Positions 11,499 to 24,361 of a stretch of 64,000 nt of DNA are shown here, piece by piece. Origin of the DNA: Adenophora triphylla var. japonica (lineage: Eukaryota > Streptophyta > Magnoliopsida > Asterales > Campanulaceae); NCBI GenBank assembly GCA_022495995.1, contig JAFEMH010005415.1, positions 62,001 through 126,000 on the forward strand. Reading direction: 5' to 3'. A program made the translations under genes and the position numbers. The notes below the pieces were generated by a model, which was not told the origin of the DNA, ran no database searches, and worked only from the letters and a program-made list of their open reading frames with translations. The first letter of the stretch is position 1. Every line of letters begins with the position of its first letter.

Positions 11499-14014
11499 AA
11501 TCTTGTCAACACAAAGAAGGATATATACAATAACACATAAGTGCAATAATGTAACACTTAGAAGGATACTGAGCCAAGGTTTAATCCCAAAAGGATATCT
11601 CAATCTGAGCAGCATCAACAGCTGAAGAAGCGGTTCCGGAACCCATTAAAAATATCAACAATACGGTTAAAAATGACACAAAGTCATACCCTGAAGTGCA
11701 ACTAGACCTCACCCAAAAAGGGGAGCTAGCCCACTACCCAAACCATGGCCAATGGAAGGGAAAAAAGGGACCCAGTGTATGAATTATAATGAACTCGGCT
11801 CGGGTGCCATTATAATCCCATACCACTGCCCAACAATCAAGTACCAGCTGGACTTTAAATAAAAGCACAGTAATAAATACTTGCTTAAACAACCAATAGA
11901 TAATTCCAAAGTAGGGAACCATACCAAATATATCATAACAAGATGATAACAAGTATCAATCATAAGTAGCACAACGGCTAAACAATCCTTGAACCAATTC
12001 ATTTCAACATAGGATTCCAAAGTAGGGAACCCTATCAAGCACACCATAAAGATGTCAAACAATTTCATAATGTGCAACACATAAGGTCTACACACTTACT
12101 ATACCTATTCAAGGATCTATAATCAACCATATAAGGATATAGAGCAAATTAGGTTTCATGGAATTCAACTATTCAATTCCAACCTACTTTAACCAAGTAT
12201 TTAACAACCATTCAAATATCACAATTGGTATGTAAATACATCATTTTGTAGCTCATATATAGTACTTGGATTATAATGTTCAATTGGGTATAATATGTGT
12301 TAAATAGTTGGACAAACATGGCTTGGAAAATGATTCAGCAAAACAGGACAGGGCACGACTTGTGCCCTATGGCATGACTCGTGCCCAAGAAACCAGCACG
12401 AGTGCACAAAAGTGCACGACTCGTATCACGACTGGCTGAAGGGGGACGACTCGTGACCAGGGGCACGAGTCGTGCCCTTCACTAAAAATCAGCTTTTAAG
12501 CTGAAACATCAGCAATCTCTTGAAACCATTTTTATACCAAATTTTCCAACTCAAACAACAATACCAAAACCCAACTTTCAGTTCAACACAACCCAATTTA
12601 CTTCAAACCATTTCTAAACTCAACCAAATACAATTTCTACCATTTTAAACTCAAGAAAAATGGTTCAAAACAACATGCAACAATTATCCAACAACAGTAT
12701 CATCTTTAAACACTAAATGAGCATGGATTGAAGGAAAATTATAATAACTTACCTAAAAATGGAAATGACAAACTTCAACTTTTATTCGGATGCAAATGAT
12801 CCCTTTTTTCTCCCGAACATTTAGAAGCCAACGGATCGACGAACGGATTTTCCTTGAATATTTGGTGGATTTTTAAAATGAAAACTAGGTTTTGAACTCT
12901 TTTTGGAACAAGGAATGAACTTGGCTGGGAAAAGGTTTTTGGTAAATTAAGAAGCTTCTCAATAAACAAGGATATACATTACACATTTCCACCTAAGCTC
13001 TTCCAACCATTTAATTACCACAATTAGATGACTTAAGTTCTAACTTCTACTCTAAAGCACCTCAATGACTTTTACAAGTTTATAATTAAATTGTCCAATT
13101 TTACTAATTCACTACACACTCCTAATATTTTCATTTACACATTAATTAATTTTAAATTAATTTATTAACATATTTAAAATATCATATAAGTTATTAAAAT
13201 GTTAAACTACCACATAATACTTATCAATAAAATGCGAAGCATATAAATGAGATGCAATCCACGCCATAATTACGCTCAAACATATATCAAAATAATGCCT
13301 AGGATTAGGGTCGTGACACCCCTCGTCCTCCACCTCCATCTCGTCCTCGTCCTCAATCCATTCTATTAAAGCATTGATATTACTAGGATCGACAGACGGA
13401 GAGACCCAAGCTTCTCGGTCTCCCCGAGCATCCATCATAGCAATCACATCCAGATTATACTGGGAAAATGGAACAAGGTAGTGAAGAGCCCGAGCTGCTT
13501 CATCGTACCCGTCCTGGCATATAAGCCGAGAAATGGCTTTCAAATCCAGGCCATGAGAGGTGCTATCCATAAGCCGACGGGCCAAGTGCAGGTAGCCATC
13601 CTGGAACATAGTGGCCGTTTGGTCATTGACAACATCTTTGAAGGCCGAGCTGGCCTTGAACCGATCAACAACCTCCTCTTCCCTGGAAGGAATGCTGGTT
13701 TCCAGCTCCAGGTTATAGGCAACAGCCATCTCGGCAGCCTTAAATGCCTCGGCCTTGAGCTTCTCTAGCTCGGCCATCTCGGCCTCCTTCAACTTAAGGG
13801 CTTCTTCAGCCCGAGTTTTGGCTTCCTCGGCCCTCTTCGCCTCCTCCTCGGCCTTGTCCACCTTCTCGGCATCAAGCTCCTCATCCCGAGCCTTCAACAA
13901 CTCAGCAACTGCTGCCAGCTCGATCTCCCCCCTTCTCAGCCCGGCTTTAAGCTCAGCATTTTGCTTCTACACGGGCTTAAGATGTACATTCTCGTAGGCC
14001 GATATGGTAGTAAG
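10723..14014 (-). CDS. Tat-1 antisense gene, 3' exon (coiled coil), split by a solo LTR
   Basis: Reading the minus strand from 14014, after a CAG acceptor, the frame gives a long heptad-like region (AEEEAKRAEEAKTRAEEALK...). A globular stretch follows (SAFKDVVNDQTATMFQDGY..., YDEAARALHYLVPFSQYNLD), then an acidic tail. The solo LTR 10878-13317 interrupts the acidic tail, and on its far side the frame ends at TAG 10723-10725 (...EPPQREKP). One in-frame TAG lies near 13965. The product is of unknown function; the coiled coil suggests oligomerisation. It matches the Tat-2 antisense exon in position, length and style. Confidence 0.65.
11417..11496. repeat. (TA)n microsatellite
   Basis: About 40 uninterrupted TA dinucleotides within the solo LTR. 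Confidence 0.95.
12352..12476. repeat. CACGA[C/G]TCGTG cluster in the solo LTR
   Basis: Several full and degenerate copies, ending with the perfect odd palindrome GGGCACGAGTCGTGCCC near 12459-12475. It is homologous in style to the clusters in the neighbouring LTRs. Confidence 0.85.
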
Positions 14015-14087
14015 CTGCAATACCAAAAAAGCAACATCAGTGACAATACAAGTACAAAGTACGAGAAGAAAAATACGAGATAGTCAC
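14015..14087 (-). other. Predicted intron in the Tat-1 antisense gene
   Basis: Minus strand: exon ...GGCCTATTGATATCTGAG|GTGACTATC ... TTGGTATTGCAG|CTTACTACC. It is 73 nt, GT-AG, with a T-rich end. Splicing keeps the frame (phase 0) between an upstream exon ending GLLISE and the coiled-coil exon. An intron at the equivalent position exists in Tat-2 (57952-58043). Predicted only. Confidence 0.6.
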
Positions 14088-15145
14088 CTCAGATATCAAT
14101 AGGCCTTTCTGGCCAACCATGTTCTCCTTGCTAGGCTTGTCCCGACATAACTTCTCATAAGCCTCCTCGTCCAGAGCCCTTTGGACAGCTGCTCATCCCA
14201 AACTGATATGAGCACCCTCCCTGGCAAGTAAGGCGAGGCCTCTTAGAGGTTTGGGTGTAGCGATAAGTTACCGGGCTAGCTCCTCAGCCTCAGCATAGTT
14301 TTTGATCGTTTGAGGAGTGAGGGCTAGAGGAGTTGAAACATCAGCAGGACGTTTGGAAAGAGGCTCCTCTGTATAACCAGAATGAGGCCTCTTCTAGCTT
14401 AAGGACCTATGAACGAGACCCGTCTCCTCGGCAGTTGGGATATCAGTATACACCTCGGCTTCAATAGTTGGAATACGGGGGCTATGACCCTCAGTTGTTT
14501 GTTTATCTCGGTTTCCCGAGGTCTCATCGACGTCAACAGTCTCCCCAACCGTCTTGATGGGCAAAGCAACACCCCCTTGGTAGACAGGAGCAATTGACGA
14601 TGGGTAGCCTCGTCCTTTCTTTGCTCAATAGCCGAGGCCTTGGATAACCGTCTCTTCATCTTGATCATCTCCTTGGGATCCACGACGTCTTGGGAGTCCA
14701 TCTCAGCTTCTTGTTCGAGAGGCACCATGTCGTCCCTCGGTCCTGACGTTATCCCGGCTTGAACATATTAGCGATCATCCACTTCCAAAGCCAACCAGTC
14801 GAGGAGACCTACCATAGGAAACTCCGTAAGACGAGTAATCAAGGCATCCGACCATTCAGCTCCTAGCACTTTCTTGGGAGCAGCAGGCTCATCAGTAGGA
14901 CAAGCGAACTCCCAACCTTGTCGGCTCTCCACCCTAATCACGTGGTTTTTCCAGCCAGATACTTTGCTAGACATGGGAAGAATGATCTTTGGCATCTTCG
15001 AATCACTCCTTATCACTACAAGTTTAGTCTCCTTTATGAAGCTAACAGAGAAAAAGTGATGGAAAGCAGACTGGGTAGGGTCAAACCCCAGACTACGACA
15101 CAAGACTATAAAAGTTACGAGGACCCTAACCTCGTTGGCTCTTAG
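14088..15145 (-). pseudogene. Tat-1 antisense gene, middle part
   Basis: Reading leftward from the triple-LTR insertion, the frame 15205-14768 gives ANEVRVLVTFIVLCRSLGF, then IILPMSSKVSGWKNHVIRV. This parallels the Tat-2 protein (LHPNAIRVLTCFIVVCRAL) and resembles the Pfam 'putative gypsy type transposon' family. After a stop near 14768 reading continues through a basic, NLS-like stretch (KMKRRLSKAS, about 14660) and reaches the predicted donor at 14088. Several stops show that this copy is decayed. Confidence 0.6.
15141..15145. repeat. TSD CTTAG (left) of the triple-LTR element
   Basis: CTTAG here and at 30269-30273 bounds the compound insertion. Confidence 0.95.
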
Positions 15146-18100
15146 TGTGGGGCCCTCCCCAACCCCGAGACCTATTAACTCGTGTCCCAGCTGGAGAGTC
15201 CCCAAACCACCACCTAATTAATTAAAACTTTTCATTTAAATAATTTAAGAGTGGAATAAACTTTTGAAAACCAAACTATAACCTGTTTTAATTTACAATA
15301 TTTCATTGAAAATATTTATAAAACTTTATACATACTTCTTTTTCTCAATATAATAATAACCACACTTATTCCCAACTCCCAAATAGTACGCATACCCAGA
15401 CACCCATAAGACGGTCCAACTCCTTTCCGGCCTCACCGGTCTGGTCTATCTGTCTCAGCTGAAACTAAAAAAATTAAAGGGAGAAGGGGTGAGAAAGAAT
15501 CTCAGTAAGCTATTATGCATGCAGCAAGATGCCAAATAAGATGCAACACGTAAACAAGTTATTCAACATCATATTTGGAATACGGTAAACACATTACGTT
15601 ACCTGACCTTACCTTTTCCCGTCTGAACAATAAGTCGTACTACATGGGTATGGGCATACATCCTCATGGGAACCCATCCTCTATATGTGTGAACGGCTTA
15701 GGCCTATTCACGCCTTACAAGACCCATTTTTCAGGGAACCATGTAAGGTATCAGTGTCCTATGAACTGCTTAGGCATATCCATAGTAACTGAGCCCCAAA
15801 CTGTGGCCACAGTGGGGTGGAAACGGACACGGGTATAATGAAACTCGAGCACCTTATGTTACAACTTCTCATAAGTGGTCGTATTCCATTATACCCCCGA
15901 AATATCAGCTGATATTAACATAATCATAATCACATTCAAGCACATAACAGTTACTTGAAGTCAAATCCACCCAATAGGATATCAATATATAAAACATGGT
16001 ACAATTACTCATGTCAATGAAAGATAGAACATGGTACAATTACTCATGTTGAATAAAGATAAAACATGGTACAATTACTCATGTTGAACATCTCAATTAG
16101 TGTAACATATATATAAACACTAATGAGTCAATATAATCCACGTATGTCATGTATGCTCATAAACAATACAATGATGACGTGCATCAGTTATTTCACGCAC
16201 CAATTCAATCTATAAACATTTATAGATGAGCACGTAGAGGTACAATGACAAACGATTAACCTTATGCGTTCATAATACCACATTGCACAACTTATACACA
16301 AGTTCCATAATCCAATAACAAGTTTTTATAACTTTGGTTACCAATTTACCATGGGTCTCAACCCTTTTCGAGACAAGATTTAAGGACCTTCTCATTATCA
16401 TTTTGATCTATTTAAAACACTGTTGTAAAGTATTAACGTTGCTCTAGGATTATAGTTAAAGAAGGATCAAATCCCAATTAAATTGCTTAGGTTCCAATTG
16501 GCTTGAAATTCATACTCGAATCGCTTCCCGGGCACGACTCGTGCCTCAGGGCACGTCTCGTGCCCATTTACCCCCAGCCAGAGTCATGCGTCCCCCTTCA
16601 AGGCACGACTTGATTTTCCCAGGTCACGACTCGTGCTCTAGGGCACGAGTCGTGCCCTTACCCAGAAATGTTGCTGATGTTCACATCAGCTCCATCCAAA
16701 CCCAAAACCCAATTTTTCCACTTCACCAAGCTGAGCCCAAACAACCCAAAACCAGCCATATACTCACTTCAACACAAAACAACACTCAATTCATGCCATA
16801 ATACATCTATTTCCCATTTATCCCTTGACAATTCAACTATTCCATTGCCCTTTTCATGTTTATCAACCTTAAGCCTTTTCTAACCATTTCTCAAGCCAAG
16901 AAAATTAACCACCAAGTTCCGAACATGGTTAACAATACATCTCAAGATCATTTAACATCATATGATAATTCCCACTGAACAAAAATGATTCTATACTTCC
17001 CAACCGCCATTGAAACACAACTTCATCAATTCCAACCCAATTCCTATGGCCATGATACCTAAATTTTCCCCTTTCAACCCTACTCATTTTCTTTCCCTTT
17101 CAAGCACCCCAATAAATGTTCAACCCTTTACAAAGTTCATTTATAACACATAATATCAGATTTTATATAAAATCCTTCCGGTTTAATTCCAAAGTCATAT
17201 TAATTAACCAACCGTTATAACAACCATGTATCTTGCCTAATACCTCTTATACCATACATATATAATCACTTATAACAACCATTCTACTTCTATCCATTTT
17301 TATTTACCACTTCCTCATTTTAACCCTACCAATTTAAATCAAAAAGTATAGTATCCTTTTTCAATTAAACCACCCCTTTTAAACAACCCTTTCCTTTACC
17401 AACCCAATTAAAATATTTCTTCATCTCCAAACTAATTTTTTTATCCTTCCAAGGCCAATCAAATGAACAATTTATCGATAATTATCTACATGGGAATAAC
17501 AACATCATATAACATAGCAAACAACAACTTTACAAACTTAGCCATTAACCCTCTTTTCAACCCTTTACTCTACTACTTTCCAACACCTTATTTTAACATT
17601 TCAAAACCCAATTTAATTATGTCCCAACTAACTTTCTTTCATAAAAAAAAAATCCAAAATAATTTATTAAAAATATCAAGAATCAATTAATTCACCATAA
17701 TATCCATTTTGACATAACATGAACAATTATTAGAAAGAAATCATAATAACTTACCCAAAAATATGCCGAAATGAAAAGAGAATCTGATCGGCTCTAATTG
17801 TTCTCCTCGGCTTCCTGATCGCTCCGCCGCAATCGAATCGTAAATCGGACTAACGATTGATTTTTTAGAATTTTTGGAAAATATTTTGAAACGGAGGAGT
17901 TTTCATTCAAAGTGAGAGTGAGACGGATAAGAATTTGCATACTTTCTTTCTTTCTCTCTTCCTCACGTCGGCTGGTTACTGATTTTTTTTCATAAAATTC
18001 ATGGAGTGGAATTATGTGGAAGGGTGAAGAAGGAGTGGTATATATATAAATTAATTTTACAATTTAGCCCTCCAAGCTTTAGGTTATTTCGAACAACTAC

Positions 18101-18414
18101 CTTAAGTTTTCAATTACACCTAGACCCCCTCAACTTTTGTAAAGCTTTTTATTTAATATTTTTAATATTATAACTTTACTACAAAATTCCTTTTTATTCC
18201 ATTTAAACATTAAGTAATTAAAATTAATTTATTAACACACTTAAAACATCACACAATTTATTAACATAACTAATATGTCAAATAATTTATTAAAATGTGA
18301 AAACTAACATATAAAAATCCCACTTATTATGAAATGCAACTAATAAAATGCAACGGCCCCGCTCCACGTGCCCAACACGTGAGTAAAATGGTGCCTAGGT
18401 TTCGGGTCGTGACA
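15146..18414 (-). repeat. LTR 1 of the tandem element (3269 bp)
   Basis: On the minus strand it runs TGTCACGACCC ... GGGCCCCACA. It holds two G-boxes (CACGTG at 18365-18370 and 18376-18381) close to its minus-strand start, a triplicated AACATGGTACAATTACTCATG segment (15990-16095), and a CACGACTCGTG cluster at 16533-16657. Open frames inside it recur in the other LTRs because the LTRs are copies; they are not genes. Confidence 0.95.
16533..16657. repeat. CACGA[C/G]TCGTG cluster, LTR 1
   Basis: About five full or near copies, ending in the perfect odd palindrome GGGCACGAGTCGTGCCC (16641-16657). Confidence 0.9.
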
Positions 18415-21096
18415 TTCACTCCCCCTTAAAGAAAAATTCGTCCCGAATTTTTAAACATACTTACCTGAATACTCAAATGATCACAAATCTCTCACGCCTC
18501 TCGGATTCCCGCAACCCAAGGGCTTCCCCCCAATAATATGATTTTTCCACAAATTTCCATAACCCGAATATTCTAGGTTTTTCATTCCCGGATTTGATTC
18601 TAATACCACTCAATGGTTCTTCCACATAAGTTAGACCAACATGAATAGCCTCGATCGAAAAACTCAACGCAAGGAAATGGTTATAAGGACTCTTCTCCAC
18701 TGCAATGCTGCATACAGCGTCACTTCAATGCTAGCCTGATAACTGTTACAATATGCAACTTCAACTAAGGTTACACGAACTTCTCGAAGTAAATGAAAGT
18801 CCATCGGATGCTAACATCACCCATTCTCAAGATTCTAGATAGTTCTCTCTGCCTGTCTGCCCAATCCATCCGGAGATATAACGCACATCTGAAGGCATCT
18901 GGACGTCCCAAAGTCTCGTACTCAATCTTTCCACAACCACAATATGAATCTCGCATCTTGATCTGATATAATATAGTGATTAATACTCCGTAGAATCGAC
19001 CAACTCTCTCGCCCATACTATCAGGTTAACTCTCCCTTTTCGTAGTTTATTCCTCTTGATGTAAATGAGCCAACTCTGATCAATAGATCCACTATTACTC
19101 GAAGGTGTCTCATATCTTCAATGTCGTGGGTAGTCCCGTTATAAAATCCATCACAATGTCTTCTTTATTCTCATTCCTCTAACCTTCTTCAATGCTGGAT
19201 ACATCTACAAATCCCTCGAATACATCGCAATTCTCAAGTTATGGTCTTCCTCTAAAATGTCTCTTATTCTCTTGTGAATATAGTACACCACTTCTGTCGT
19301 TGAAGGTTAATATTACATCAGTCTTTAATACAATATCTTCAATCCTTCCATCTCAAAATGGTCAGATAATTCCCTCAATTCCGAATCATTTGTTGAACTT
19401 CCATAGAATCTTCATACCGGATAGGGTAGCTCGAACATTCGCAATTAATATCTCATCCCGTAATTCGCAGGATGGCAATATTGATAAGAAAGTCTTTTAG
19501 CTAATCGTCTCTGCAACCACAGTAGTCTTCTCGGATGATATGTAATAACGCAAATAAGTCTTTTAATAACTCCAACAATTTCTCCACCTGTTGTTCAATC
19601 CACTCTGATACATAATACTTCAACTCTGATGATTTGCACAATCTCAATTTTAACTTCATGCAAAGGATGTTTCCTCTTAAGTAACACAAAATAGTCGTAA
19701 TCCCTTCCACGCTTCCGCTGCGCCACTCTGATTCCCTTGAAGCATAAGTTATCGCCTTCCCAGTCTGTATAAAGCACAACCCAAATCCTTCTGTTGACGC
19801 GTACATGAAAACTACAAGTTCACATCCATCAAGTAGGGTAAAGGTCGAAACTGTAGTCAATCCATCTTCCATTCTGCAAAGTTGATTTCACACTTTAACA
19901 TTTCATATAAACGATACTTTCTTCGAAATTCATTTAGTCACTGGTGTTACAATGCTCGGAATCCATCAATACTCTTCTGATAATAACCTGTCAAACCAAG
20001 ATAACAACGGAGTTCTAACACTGTCGAAGGTTGTCCCATCTGACCATGGTCTCAATCCTCGAAAAGTAATAACAGTCACCGAGCTTGACACTACAAGTCC
20101 CAAATTTAAAATCTTCTCGGGCCATTACTCACTCTTACTGAATTTCACAAACAATTTGATTCTCACGACGTTAGATAACATTACTTGCACATGATTTCAT
20201 AATCTTTTCATAACTCCAAATAAACAAGGATAACATCCAACAAGATTACCACAAATATATCAAACTCAGGTTTTAACCTCTACACATCATATTTACGACA
20301 CAGCCAATGCCCTTCTATAAGGGGTTTTGGATATGGCCAACCACCCTGTCTTTCAATCCATAAGGAATTCTATCGCCCTAACCGGCGGCATGCACTATTC
20401 TGATAAAAACACTTTACCAATTCTTTTACCAACATTACATGAGGTAATTCAGGTGACCTTTACTCACTTCTAATACATAATCCCATTTAACTCTCATATT
20501 ATTTAAACTATACTTATTGACATTTAATGCATATATGACATAAATATCAATTAATAACTTATCCGTCTCAACTAAACACAGAGGCAATTCAACCATAGAT
20601 AAGGAGACTCGCTTCTTGCGACAGTCCTCCCCAACCACAACAACTACTTAACCAATTCAGGTCAAGTATAACAATAATCGCGGATTGGTATATCTACCAC
20701 ATCCACTGGCAATACATGCCCACATAATCACGTCATAACCATGATAATCCAGGATGATTCGAGGTACTCTCCTATAGGAGTAGACACCTCCAGCACATAA
20801 GGCAACTCTGAGGCAAATTATGCAAACAAAAGAAGAAATACAATGCCACATAATAATGAGGTGAACGGGGATTCATACAAGTATTGCCCCTACTTTCTGA
20901 GACAGGTAATATACTTCTAATGACAGCGGAGGAATCTATCTCTCCATATTACTCACGTTTTCTTAATCTCTTGGGGTCATTACTATTTTCTGCCATTGAA
21001 CAAATTTCTGCACTAAACACTCGTCGTCAGGTATCACACACTCCCCCATAGACTAGACTTCTACCCTTGACTTCTAACCTTAGCTCTGATACCAAC
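18415..21096 (-). mobile_element. Internal region A (decayed Ty3/gypsy pol, PBS, PPT)
   Basis: PBS: GCTCTGATACCA at 21083-21094, complement of the initiator tRNA-Met 3' end. PPT: complement of 18415-18427 (AAGGGGGAGTGAA). Between them the minus strand shows a worn RNase H segment near 19680-19830 (VFMYASTEGFGLCFIQTGK then AITYASRE), followed leftward by EKLLELLKDL. RT-connection-like residues sit near 19900-20110. Gag, protease and integrase are not recognisable, so most of the usual internal region is missing or eroded. This copy could move only with helper proteins. Confidence 0.75.
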
Positions 21097-24000
21097 TGTG
21101 GGGCCCTCCCCAACCCCGGGACCTATTAACTCGTGTCCCAGCTGGAGAGTCCCCAAACCACCACCTAATTAATTAAAAATTTTCATTTAAATAATTTAAG
21201 AGTGGAATAAACTTTTGAAAACCAAACTATAACCTGTTTTAATTTACAATATTTCATTGAAAATATTTATAAAACTTTATACATACTTCTTTTTCTCAAT
21301 ATAATAATAACCACACTTATTCCCAACTCCCAAATAGTACGCATACCCTGACACCCATAAGACGGTCCAACTCCTTTCCGGCCTCACCGGTCTGGTCTAT
21401 CTGTCTCAGCTGAATGTAAAAAAAAATTAAAGGGAGAAGGGGTGAGAAAGAATCTCAGTAAGCTATTATGCATGCAGCAAGATGCCAAATAAGATGCAAC
21501 ACGTAAACAAGTTATTCAACATCATATTTGGAATACGGTAAACACATTACGTTACCTGACCTTACCTTTTCCCGTCTGAACAATAAGTCGTACTACATGG
21601 GTATGGGCATACATCCTCATGGGAACCCATCCTCTATATGTGTGAACGACTTAGGCCTATTCACGCCTTACAAGACCCATTTTTCAGGAAATCATGTAAG
21701 GTATCAGTGTCCTATGAACTGCTTAGGCATATCCATAAGTAATCGAGCCCCAAATCAGGGCTACAGTGGGGTGGAAACGGACACAGGTATAATGAAACCC
21801 GAGCACCTTATGTTACAACTTCTCATAAGTGGTCGTATTCCATTATACCCCCGAGATATCAGCTGATATTAACATAATCATAATCACATTCAAGCACATA
21901 ACAGTTACTTGAAGTCAAATCCACCCAATAGGATATCAATATATAAAATATGGTACAATTACTCATGTTGAACAGTATAGAACATGGTACAATTACTCAT
22001 GTTGAACAGTATAAAACATGGTACAATTACTCATGTTGAACATCTCAATTAGTGTAACATATATATAAACACTAATGAGTCAATATAATCCACGTATGGC
22101 ATGTATGCTCATAAACAATACAATGATGACGTGCATCAGTTATTTCACGCACCAATTCAATCTATAAACATTTATAGATGAGCACGTAGAGGTACAATGA
22201 CAAACGATTAACCTTACGCATTCATAATACCACATTGCACAACTTATACACAAGTTCCATAATCCAATAACAAGTTTTTATAACTTTGGTTAACAATTTA
22301 CCATGGGTCTCAACCCTTTTCGAGACAAGATTTAAGGACCTTCTCATTATCATTTTGATCTATTTAAAACACTGTTGTAAAGTATTAACGTTGCTCTAGG
22401 ATTATAGTTAAAGAAGGATCAAATCCCAATTAAATTGCTTAGGTTCCAATTGGCTTGAAATTCATACTCTGAATCAGTCCTGGGCACGACTCGTGCCTCA
22501 GGGCACGACTCGTGCCCATTTACCCCCAGCCAGAGTCATGCGTCCCCCTTCAAGGCACGACTTGATTTTCCCAGGTCACGACTCGTGCTCTAGGGCACGA
22601 GTCGTGCCCTTACCCAGAAATGTTGCTGATGTTCACATCAGCTCCATCCAAACCCAAAACCCAATTTTTCCACTTCACCAAGCTGAGCCCAAACAACCCA
22701 AAACCAGCCATATACTTACTTCAAAACAAAACAACACTCAATTCATGCCATAATACATCTATTTCCCATTTATCCCTTGACAATTCAACTATTCCATTGC
22801 CCTTTTCATGTTTATCAACCTTAAGCCTTTTCTAACCATTTCTCAAGCCAAGAAAATTAACCACCAAGTTCCGAACATGGTTAACAATACATCTCAAGAT
22901 CATTTAACTTCATATGATAATTCCCACTGAACAAAAATGATTCTAGACTTCCCAACCGCCATTGAAACACAACTTCATCAATTCCAACCCAATTTCTATG
23001 GCCATGATACCTAAATTTTCCCCTTTCAACCCAACTCATTTTCTTTTCCTTTCAAGCACCCCAATAAATGTTCAACCCTTTACAAAGTTCATTTATAACA
23101 CATAATATCAGATTTTATATAAAATCCTTCCGGTTTAATTCCAAAGTCATATTAATTAACCAACCGTTATAACAATCATGTATCTTGCCTAATACCTCTT
23201 ATACCATACATATATAATCACTTATAACAACCATTCTACTTCTATCCATTTTTATTTACCACTTCCTCATTTTAACCCTACCAATTTAAATCAAAAAGTA
23301 TAGTATCCTTTTTCAATTAAACCACCCCTTTTAAACAACCCTTTCCTTTACCAACCCAATCAAAATATTTCTTCATCTCCAAACTAATTTTTTTATCCTT
23401 CCAAGGCCAATCAAATGAACAATTTATCGATAATTATCTATATGGGAATAACAACATCATATAACATAGCAAACAACAACTTTACAAACTTAGCCATTAA
23501 CCCTCTTTTCAACCCTCTACTACTTTCCAACACCTTATTTTAACATTTCAAAACCCAATTTAATTATGTCCCAACTAACTTTCTTTCATAAAAAAAAAAT
23601 CCAAAATAATTTATTAAAAATATCAAGAATCAATTAATTCACCATAATATCCATTTTGACATAACATGAACAATTATTAGAAAGAAATCATAATAACTTA
23701 CCAAAAAATATGCCGAAATGAAAAGAGAATCTGATCGGCTCTAATTGTTCTCCTCGGCTTCTTGATCGCTCCGCCGCAATCGGATTGTAAATCGGACTAA
23801 CGATTGATTTTTTAGAATTTTTGGAAAATATTTTAAAACGGAGGAGTTTTCATTCAAAGTGAGAGTGAGACGGATAAGAATTTGCATACTTTCTTTCTTT
23901 CTCTCTTCCTCACGTCGGCTGGTTACTGATTTTTTTTCATAAAATTCATGGAGTGGAATTATGTGGAAGGGTGAAGAAGGAGTGGTATATATATAAATCA

Positions 24001-24361
24001 ATTTTACAATTTAGCCCTCCAAGCTATAGGTTATTTCGAACAACTACCTTAAGTTTTCAATTACACCTAGACCCCCTCAACTTTTGTAAAGCTTTTTATT
24101 TAATATTTTTAATATTATAACTTTACTACAAAATTCCTTTTTATTCCATTTAAACATTAAGTAATTAAAATTAATTTATTAACACACTTAAAACATCACA
24201 CAATTTATTAACATAACTAAGATGTCAAATAATTTATTAAAATGTGAAAACTAACATATAAAAATCCCACTTATTATGAAATGCAACTAATAAAATGCAA
24301 CGGCCCCGCTCCACGTGCCCAACACGTGAGTAAAATGGTGCCTAGGTTTCGGGTCGTGACA
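21097..24361 (-). repeat. LTR 2 of the tandem element (3265 bp)
   Basis: Near-identical to LTR 1 and LTR 3 and shared by the two units. It has the same ends, G-boxes and palindrome cluster (22480-22605). It follows the PBS of internal region A and precedes the PPT of region B. Confidence 0.95.
22480..22605. repeat. CACGA[C/G]TCGTG cluster, LTR 2
   Basis: Copy of the LTR 1 cluster; the second word is CACGACTCGTG here where LTR 1 has CACGTCTCGTG. Confidence 0.9.

Larger units (their letters stand above)
10878..13317 (-). mobile_element. Solo LTR of a Tekay-like element
   Basis: On the minus strand it begins TGTCACGACCCTAATCCTAG, closely resembling the LTR starts of the 15146-30268 element (TGTCACGACCCGAAACCTAG). 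On the plus strand it begins TGACGCGCCCC. The left flank is CCCCT (10873-10877); the right flank is CCCCCT (13318-13323), the same duplication with one extra C. It contains no gag, pol, PBS or PPT. It carries a (TA)n microsatellite and a CACGACTCGTG cluster. Confidence 0.8.

Noticed and set aside
11371..11625. Open frames rich in Ile-Tyr on both strands, also at 47353-47538
   Set aside because: They are translations of (TA)n microsatellites.
16541..16883. Small frames conserved at 16541, 22493 and 28432 (and 15575, 21528, 27468)
   Set aside because: They lie in the three copies of one LTR; identity reflects recent duplication, not coding constraint.
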